Below, one piece after another: positions 57,001 to 64,000 of a DNA stretch of 64,000 nucleotides. How positions within the stretch are numbered: the stretch's first letter is position 1; each line of letters starts with the position of its first letter. Source of the DNA: Ophiura sarsii (lineage: Eukaryota > Echinodermata > Ophiuroidea > Amphilepidida > Ophiuridae); contig CM069457.1 in NCBI GenBank assembly GCA_035610835.1, positions 42,821,319-42,885,318 on the forward strand, written 5' to 3'. Made by a program: the position numbers and the translations under genes. Below the pieces are notes generated by a model. The model did no database searches and had not been told where the DNA came from. It saw only the letters and a list, made by a program, of their open reading frames with translations.

Positions 57001-60000
57001 ATGCACAACTATAACACTTTTTTTTAAATGGGCTAAATTACACAAAAAATCATATGGACAGACAGTGTTCAATTTACGTCCGTGTTTATGCTACACACGC
57101 TTGGATTTGAGTAGCAATTCCCAAATTATTAGCATTCTGCAATGCAGCAGAGGGTAAATTGGACATTTTTTGTGTAGCAAAAATTGCTACACACTTTGGA
57201 ATTTGATTAGCCATTTCCATGTTTTGTGGAGCATTTTGCGATGCGACACAAGGTAAATTTAACCATGTGCACAGACAAAATTGTATGCACAGGCAGGGCC
57301 AATATGTTTAATAAAATTGTGCATGTAATTATATAAAGCTCCTTTAAATCAAACACTGAAATACATTTGGGTAACATTATCAACGTCATGTACAGGCTAT
57401 TTAAAAGCTGATTTGTTTGCTTGGTACAATCAGTGTCAAACACTTTTAAAAATAAAGTGACAAAGTTAACACACTTCTTTATATTTTACACAGGCTGTGA
57501 GAGGCTTGGATTACAAGAAGATGGCGTTTCCATTCAATTGGAGGATGGGACAGAAGTGGAGGAGGATTTTTTTGGTGACTTAGAGGCTCTAACAGTATTG
57601 ATTTTCAAACCAACTGAAAAGGTAGGTAGTTAACAACTACAATGGCAATTGTATGTCCACATGCATCTTCAGAAAGACCTACCGTATTTTGAACATTTTG
57701 GTTGAAAAATTCATGGGGAGGGGCGTTTATTAGAGAGGGGGCGTGTATTACAGCAAATACAATACGGTATAATGATCTGGCTATTTTTGCAATCATATTT
57801 TATGATAATGACACCAACAAGTTTTGTGTGAATGCAGGAGCTCCCACCATTCGTGCTTGATGAGATTGAGTTCATACACAGGGCTTAGTAATTTGGCGAG
57901 AATCCGAGAATCCATTCTCGCAAAGATTCTCCCCCAGGAGACCTTGCGAGAATCCAAATAGATTCTCATAAGCATTTTGAATACATGGTATTGAATGGAC
58001 AATAATTCAAAGACTTTCGCAAAGATCCCCCCCCCCCCCCCCCACCGTAGATTTGGGAGAATCAATTTAGATTCTCGCAGCATGTCACAAATTTCTACCC
58101 CAGCTTGATCTTCATGGTAATAATTTTCTATGTTCGTATGAAAAACACAAAATCTGTAGAGATCTGAAGAACTTTATTTTTCTCAATCTCATTTTTTACA
58201 TCAGTTCCCCAAGTTGGTGAGAATGGCCAAATATAACATTAACTTGATATTTGGGCAAAACATCCATGTCCGTAATTGAAACACTTCTAAAGTATGTAGC
58301 AGTCTGCAGTCTTTTCAACTTGCTGCATCTTCAGTATTCTTAGGACATTATGACTTGGTGCACATGAGATTATATACACATTTGGCTCTTTATGCTATTC
58401 CCACACATGCTACAGGGTGATGAGACTGGTGAAAATGTTTCTGGCAGCTCTGGTGGTACTCCAACTGAAGCTTCAAACTTGCCAGTTGAAGGTGTTGAAG
58501 AAGGTCAAGAAGTCAATGAAATGCCACTCCCAAACTTCAGTGGAGACATTGAAGGTTTACTTGGAACAGATAAACTTTGGTCAGTTATTGATAGAGTTAT
58601 TGAACAGGCGGCGTTTTGGGTTCTTGCACACAGGGATATGAAGAACAAAGATCAATATGACAGCTTCGGGGCAAGATTTGTGCAGAAGTATCCACTAATC
58701 AAGGGTTTTGATGATGATAAGCGTCCACATAGCTTCTTTCTGAAGAAGCTGTCAAGAAAATTGCGAAACTTACGAGATATTTCTAAGAAAAGGTCGGAGA
58801 GAGTACGAAGCCCCCCTTCTGAACAAGAAAAAAAGAAAAAAGAAGAGTGAGTTCTGCTGACTCAAGTGCAGCTGCTGGTTTGAGCGAAGATGTCATGTAC
58901 AAGAAGAATCTGAAGGAGATGAAGTTGGTTGCTAGCAATGAGAAACCTGATGCAGCAAAAATTAAGCTCCTGATGACGAAGACCTTTGATGTACGGAGAT
59001 TGTGGCTGCGTGAAAGAATGGGAACAGGAGTGCAGGAAATCTTGGATAAATTTCCTGTGTTAGCAGAAGCAAAGTTCGTAAGTATTATAAATTAGTTATG
59101 CACACAGGTCTTCTCTGAGGCCAATAGAACAGAATTCTGCATAACATGTGCGCATTTGGGTTTTTCGATCGGGTTATGGATGCCAAAATTCTAGTAGTAA
59201 AATTAAAGTTTCTTGAAATAAATCCAGTAGAGGTCCCCACTCACTCTGGAAAATCGATCTTATTTTTCAGACCGGGAAAATTTGAGGAATTTGATAAATA
59301 TCAGCAAAACTCAGCTAATTTGAATGGCCTAGGAGAATTTCTTTTCTTTTGTTTCCACTTTGGCACTCAAGCGCTATACAATCAAGCTCGTTTCCGGCAT
59401 TGTTTCTCTCCAGGGTTTCTCTATTCCTGTGCTGTAATGACACCTTTTGCAACTTTCCTCTATGGAAATTATCAATGAAAACTCAGTAAATGTTGTCTTC
59501 ATGAAATAGCAGGAACATTTTTAATTTGTTTTGGTGTGGTATTACCATGGTATGCATTGTACAGTGATCTAAATTTACTCATGATACCTGTACTTTGGTG
59601 TGGACAGACTAGGATCATGGGCAAGTTTCACCTTTCAAATGTCATTGAAGTTTTGGAGTGTTCGCTGTCATAGTGCAATGTTAGCAACAATCTAATTAAC
59701 TGGCTCAAGCCTGCACTCATCTGTTATGAAATGGGTTACAAACTGTAATTATTAATTTGTAGTGATCTATATATAGAAAAGCTCAATATCTCCACCTTTT
59801 TCTTTAACAAGCATGGCTACACAGGAATTGACTCCTCCATGTAGGTTAGATGGTATAATGAGAATTTTTAGGCATTACTAATTGCTAACATAGCTATTAC
59901 ATTTTTTGCCATTCCAGTTCAAATATGAACTTCTGAAAATAATTGGAACAACATGGGAACAACTTATCGCCAATGTCAACAGGATGGTGGGAAAATTGGA

Positions 60001-63000
60001 TGATCTCTTCGAGGAGAGTGCCAGTGATGCAGATGAGGAACAGGTAAATTAATAGGGAGTCAGGGACATAAGATTTGTGAAATATCTTGGTGCTCCTCAT
60101 ACACAAAACTGTAGGAGAAATCTAAAGATTCTGGTAAATTCTTATTGCAAGAATCAATTATTAATGGATTAACACACACCTATGATACTGAAATTACACT
60201 AATTTCATATGAAACTCAGTTGAAACTGATTTATCAGATTCTTTTAAAACAAGATATTCATTGTAAATGAAATCTTGTTCCTATTCATTCATATGGAATT
60301 ATTGTGAAGATTGATTAATCATAAATTAGCATTTTACTTCTCAAATCACTATGTTTTTGTTAGTCATTTTGGTGTCCCATAGTGATGCAAAGCTATTTAA
60401 ATGCTACATAAAAACAGGGACTTGCGACTATTTCCGTCAATATTGTATACTGTTTTATATAATGTGTGTATATTATTTAGGTATCCAAAAATTGTTGAAT
60501 TGTGAAGTCTGACATAATATGGACACCATACCTCATGTGGTGAACACTGGGACATTAAAAACTTTGATACTCTGTTAAAGCCACATTATAAAATCCCACA
60601 AAAATTTAGATTTGCTTAATTTTATTCTCAAAGTGACAAAAAACCAAGTAAAAATTGCCCCAGAACACCTTACGTGGCAAAGGGATACGCTAAAACAAGA
60701 AATTTGCAGATTTGCACACACGCTGATTTACGTTGATTTCAATGGGGAATTAGCTGGTCGCCACCCACAAGTTAACAAAAAATGTTGATTTTATTAAATC
60801 TACAAAATCCTTGGCTTAACGCTTGTTAGGGTGTGTTAATTTGGCTAATTATTACAGTCACGATAAAACCATTTTTAGCGATTTCAATTTTTTTCATGGT
60901 TGGGTGCATCCGGATGTTATAATGTGGCTTTAAGTGTAATCGCAAGTTCAAAATGAATCTGCAGCGTAATTTCATTCAACACTGTGATACTCTTTGTTAC
61001 ATTACAGGTGGAAGATAGCGATGCAAAGCTTCTAGAGTTACTGGAGAAGCTGGACAAGGCCACCAAATGGCGTGCCGTAAACAAGGACAAGAAGCTTGTG
61101 GAGTTAGTAAGTAATCATTTGATCAGTAAATCATTTCGGGATCAGATTTGGTACTGTTTTCTCTCAGACCCGGTTCCGGAACTTCCGATATGAGCTAGCA
61201 TACCGATAAATTTGTTGTTCAGATAACAGCACTGCGGTTCTGTTTTGTTTATTTGTCTCCCCATAACAGGGGTAGTGTATGACAGCATACACACAGCAAG
61301 AGTACTGTGCTCGGGAATGCAGTTCCCTTGTTACTCAGTTACTGCAGTGGTACGGTACCTACACATAACTTATAGCCGGGCTTATAGCACTCCTTCAAAG
61401 TAGCTCCAGTGCTGTTTTGTACTTATTGCACAGTTACTCGGAAGTACAGGGTGTCCCAAAAGTCACGCCCCTTGTTCATGCTTCATATATTTACCTGGGA
61501 GAACTGCATAGTGAAAAAAATAAAATGATTAAATAGAGCGATCCTTTAGAATTATTTTGATATTAAACTTGGCCCCATTGATGACCCCAAACCGTAATTA
61601 TACAAGTTTATAAATATGGCCGTAAAATACACAAACGCATATATGGGTCTTTCAATATGACGTATGTAAGGTGTGCTCGTTAGGAACAGAAAAACATGCG
61701 ATGCATTTTATGCTGAACAGAGTGGTATGTGCTACCCCAGTCTGCTATGAACAGTCCTAATTTCTGTTCGTTTACTGCAAATTGGTATTTTATTATCATT
61801 TGCCATTTCGGAGCATTGATATAGTCTCATTAAACATTTCGAAAATGTCAACAAGATAAGTTTCACTTGAAAGCAACATATTCAATTCGCTTGGTGCTAC
61901 GCGGAAACAAATTTAGTTCACTAACCCAAAGTTCAGAAAAGAATTTTATGAATACTTGTACATAACACGAGAAAATTAAAAAAAAACATTGAGATTTATA
62001 AACATAGACACAAGATTTTGATACCTGGATCTGTGCCTTTTTAACCCCAAAGTCATTATAAAAGAACGAGACGAACAGCAAGGGAAAAATCCGAGAAGCG
62101 CTAGACGATCGGTATGTTTACACTCTAAACGGAAAACAAGGTGCAAAGAATAAAGCGCACCATAATCTGAAAAAACCTGAAACGCCAACTATCAATGACC
62201 ACAGAAACTGTTTAAGGTCTTTAAAGCACAGAAAGTAATGAATGTTGATTGCACTCCAGCTGTGTTCAAAATCTATCGCACATGTTCTGTTGCTTATGAG
62301 CACACCTTACATGCGTCGTATTGAGAGACCTCATTTATACGTTTGTGTGTTTTGCTGTACCACTTGCAAACTCTTGTAACTAGGGTTTGGGGGCACTGGT
62401 GGGGTCATGTTTGGTACCAATATAATTATAAAAGATCAGTCTATCTAATCATTGTAATTTCTTTACTATACCATATACATAAGTAGATATACGAAACATT
62501 AAAAAGGGGGCGTGACTTTTGGGACACCCTGTACCTCCACCACAGGTACTTCGAGGTATCACTGGGTCTGGAGCTACTTTGAAGGAGCAGTGCTGTAATG
62601 TATGTGTAGGTACCAGTGCAGTTAATAAAGTTTAACGCTGCGCATGCGAGGTAAACAAAGTTGTTGACAGAAATTTGAAACGTGCCTGTTGCCCCCTGGC
62701 TGTATCTCCCGCGCAAATCATATCGTGACTCGGTTTTCCCGCGATTGTTTTGTCTAGTGTGATTTGCTGCCCGTTGTTTCATTCTGTCATTTGACTGCAT
62801 CCGTATCGGATCGTGCTCGGAAGTTAAATACAAAATACAGAATTGCTTCGTCCGAGCTTCGGTTTCTGCACTTCAAGTTTATAAACTTTAATCGCGAAAA
62901 TGCTAATATTTCAGTTCCGATACGATGAAGAAACTGGTTTTAGTCTTATATTCGAAGCTGGATGCTACACTTTTCTGGGCGCGATATTAGGAGAATCAGA

Positions 63001-63148
63001 GCTCAGGTCGGTCATCGCGTTATTCATGTGTGGCGCTGTCTGCAACATTTCCAGCGGGCAAGCTACGGTGGAAAAAATCAATGGTTATACCAGTCTGAAT
63101 CAACACCCAAGAGAGCCTGCAGTGAAGTATGTAATCAGATACATGTAG
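53941..63148 (+). CDS. CIDE-N-like domain protein gene (whole locus, 6 exons)
   Basis: Exons 53941-54052, 57494-57621, 58416-59077, 59918-60043, 61008-61106 and 62915-63148 join in phase to about 449 residues if one missing base in exon 3 is allowed. The first 76 residues match a CIDE-N fold (used for homotypic protein binding). Then come acidic and helical basic segments and a hydrophobic C-terminal domain. The order resembles a family annotated in fish as SAMD3-like or uncharacterised, often near zinc-finger transposase-like genes (recalled, not searched). A segment between exons 5 and 6 may be missing, and that intron holds nested transposons. The gene probably works with the upstream zinc-finger protein (inference from spacing). 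Confidence 0.7.
55006..55613. mobile_element. PiggyBac-type MITE, 608 bp, TTAA flanks
   Basis: TTAA at 55002-55005 and 55614-55617. Ends CTCTTTCCCTGACA and TGTCAGGTAAAGAG. In intron 1 of the CIDE-N gene. Confidence 0.8.
55793..55981. mobile_element. Hairpin MITE with about 75-bp near-identical arms
   Basis: GAGAATAAAGG at 55793 faces CCTTTATTCTC at 55981. Arms include CTCTGCCGTGTATCTATCGT and ATAAACACGGGCGA with their reverse copies; few mismatches. Confidence 0.9.
56563..56607 (+). repeat. Short tandem GTGTTAAAATCTCAA
   Basis: Three copies, 17 bp apart. Confidence 0.85.
57494..57621 (+). CDS. CIDE-N gene exon 2
   Basis: 42 codons: CERLGLQEDGVSIQLEDGTE, then EEDFFGDLEALTVLIF. This is the most telling part of CIDE-N domains: a G-L helix end, an E-DGT turn, and the strand after the FF. 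Acceptor TTTTACACAG, donor GTAGGT, phase 1 to 0. Confidence 0.82.
58029..58043. repeat. C tract
   Basis: 15 C bases in the intron before exon 3 of the CIDE-N gene. Confidence 0.85.
58416..59077 (+). CDS. CIDE-N gene exon 3, with frame break
   Basis: Opens GDETGENVSGSS, then an acidic linker, NFSGDIEGLL, helices through RVIEQAAFWVLAHR, QKYPLIKGFDDD and a basic HSFFLKKLSRKLRNLRD. In the run of A bases near 58825-58845 the frame breaks: it meets TGA at 58848, while the next frame continues at once with SSADSSAAAGLSEDV to EILDKFPVLAEAKF. One added A would restore a single frame with a Lys/Arg patch (nuclear-signal-like). Either a real indel or a homopolymer base-call error. Donor GTAAGT. Confidence 0.72.
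59918..60043 (+). CDS. CIDE-N gene exon 4
   Basis: 42 codons, phase 0 to 0: FKYELLKIIGTTWEQLIANV, RMVGKLDDLFEES and an acidic end. Helical, probably coiled coil. Acceptor GCCATTCCAG, donor GTAAAT. Confidence 0.72.
60579..60929. mobile_element. PiggyBac-type MITE, 351 bp, TTAA flanks
   Basis: TTAA at 60575-60578 and 60930-60933. Ends AGCCACATTATAA and TTATAATGTGGCT. It ends about 75 bp before exon 5 of the CIDE-N gene. Confidence 0.85.
61008..61106 (+). CDS. CIDE-N gene exon 5
   Basis: 33 codons, phase 0 to 0: DAKLLELLEKLDKATKWRAV then KDKKLVEL. Amphipathic helix with Leu repeats. Acceptor ACATTACAG, donor GTAAGT. Confidence 0.65.
61340..62622. mobile_element. Outer palindromic MITE, split by an insertion
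   Basis: Left ACTGCAGTGGTAC, CTACACATA and CTCCTTCAAAGTAGCTCCAG face reverse copies at 62550-62622. Without the insert the element is about 195 bp. Confidence 0.75.
61447..62531. mobile_element. Mariner-type element, 1085 bp, nested, TA flanks
   Basis: TA at 61445-61446 and 62532-62533. Ends CAGGGTGTCCCAAAAGTCAC and GCCCC, then reverse at the right. Looser inverted similarity runs about 250 bp inward. The middle shows no transposase. Confidence 0.87.
62915..63148 (+). CDS. CIDE-N gene exon 6 (last), tentative
   Basis: 77 codons and a TAG: FRYDEETGFSLIFEAG, then FLGAILGESELRSVIALFMC and GAVCNI. The hydrophobic pattern fits the C-terminal domain of the recalled SAMD3-like family. Acceptor ATATTTCAG, phase 0. 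It lies just past the nested transposons of intron 5. Could be an unrelated gene start, since an ATG sits in the acceptor region at 62900. Confidence 0.5.
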   Translation, partial: FRYDEETGFSLIFEAGCYTFLGAILGESELRSVIALFMCGAVCNISSGQATVEKINGYTSLNQHPREPAVKYVIRYM

Positions 63149-64000
63149 GTGAGAACTATGCTATTTTACAATAATTGATCAGGAGGTGCCTATAGAATGT
63201 GTATTGTGTGCCAGTTTGTTGTCCTCGAGAGAGAGAGAGTTATCCCGTTTTAATCACGCGTCGCACACAGCTATTACTTTCTAAATTGATCCCTGTTATT
63301 GTTGGTAGGACTAAAGTCATTGATGTGTCGGTCTTGTTTACCGGTTTTCATTAGGATTAAAAAACAAACAAAAACAGGTCAATTCGGTTTAGGGCTATTA
63401 TAATACCGATGCTGTATAACTGTAATAGGCTTAGGCCTATATAAATAATTAAAGTCATTCATTGATCGTCGTCTCTACGCAAGATCTACTCAGAGCTGAT
63501 CGACATGTTTATGTTGGTTTACGATATTATTGTAGGCATTTGCACTTGTTTGGTGTACCAATCTTACATTTTATGCGCTATGGGTTTTTCCAATGAACTG
63601 TGACGTAGTTGTTATTTTTTGCGTGCTTTAAAAATCTGAATCGATTTTATACGCCAGCCTGCTTTTAATACCATTCAGTTTCGTTACACCAGGTTATAAG
63701 GGTTCTGTATTGACATGATTGATGCGTTGAACTGAACAGTCAGTGTCTTACGTAATACCGTTAATAGGCATAGTATAGATATATTGATTTTATAATGAGT
63801 GTACAGCCGTCAACGAGTTGTTGATTTTATTTTCCGCTGGGTTCTTTTGATTAGGTAATAGTATTCCCTTTCCATGGTACTCTAGACAATGCTAGTCGGT
63901 TTAAAAATAGGTTCACGGTTTCCATTCCCTTGACTCAATGTTCTAATCTAGGTTAAATTTGTACGGCAGCCAAGGGTGATTATCCATCGATTTGTCGTTG
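63149..64000. other. Sequence after the last exon, no gene seen
   Basis: A short (GA)n tract near 63228-63240 and one TAGGCCTA. The 3' UTR of the plus-strand gene should lie here. Nothing else recognised. Confidence 0.45.

Noticed and set aside
58847..58870. Tiny intron to explain the frame break in exon 3
   Set aside because: GTGAGT and a nearby CAG exist, but 24 bases is too short for an intron and the frame does not match.
61863..62303. Minus-strand frames in the mariner-type element as transposase
   Set aside because: None shows transposase motifs; the region is largely inverted-repeat sequence.

Overview
The window reads as nuclear DNA of an animal: intron-rich genes with GT/AG splice sites, tRNA-derived SINEs, LINE and Penelope-like retroelement remains, many short inverted-repeat DNA transposons, and long simple repeats. 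The domain mix of the main gene (F-type lectin, discoidin, C-type lectin and hormone-receptor modules joined to an adhesion-GPCR core) and the recurring palindrome TAGGCCTA suggest a marine deuterostome invertebrate, possibly an echinoderm. That placement is inference.

Minus strand, 42.4 to 11.7 kb: one large gene. I joined 18 exons (42366 down to 11670) by hand. Every junction has GT/AG ends and compatible phase, giving 973 codons open to a single stop. Order from the N-terminal side: F-type lectin (its first part not found), a short cysteine module, F5/8-type C (discoidin) domain over three exons, C-type lectin over three exons, two hormone-receptor-motif modules of two exons each, three GAIN-domain exons, then transmembrane helices 4 to 7 and a cytoplasmic tail. 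Exons for the GPS cleavage site and helices 1 to 3 are not visible where they should lie (12.49 to 14.29 kb), although the frame stays open across the gap.

Plus strand, 51.4 to 63.1 kb: a two-protein locus. The first is an intronless 813-codon ORF with two C2H2 fingers and a body resembling a transposase-derived family with spaced acidic motifs. Just 64 bp after its stop begins a second gene, spliced over six exons: an N-terminal CIDE-N-like domain, then helical basic domains. Both have a splice acceptor 10 to 12 bases before the ATG, so they may share upstream leader exons. The second gene has a one-base frame break in an A-rich run, and its fifth intron holds a mariner-type element nested in an older palindrome.

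The rest is introns and spacer filled with mobile DNA: an L1/Tx1-like 3' end (0.65-1.3 kb), a 5'-truncated Penelope-like element with RT and GIY-YIG remains (6.5-7.6 kb), a degenerate Jockey/CR1-type LINE (33-35.3 kb, minus), SINEs, at least six TA-flanked mariner/pogo-type MITEs, five TTAA-flanked piggyBac-type MITEs, one hAT-type MITE with an exact 8-bp duplication, many long hairpins, satellite-like word repeats (40.8, 45.6-46.4 kb), a 320-bp (GATT)n array and several pure G or C tracts. No CRISPR, rRNA or convincing functional tRNA gene was seen.
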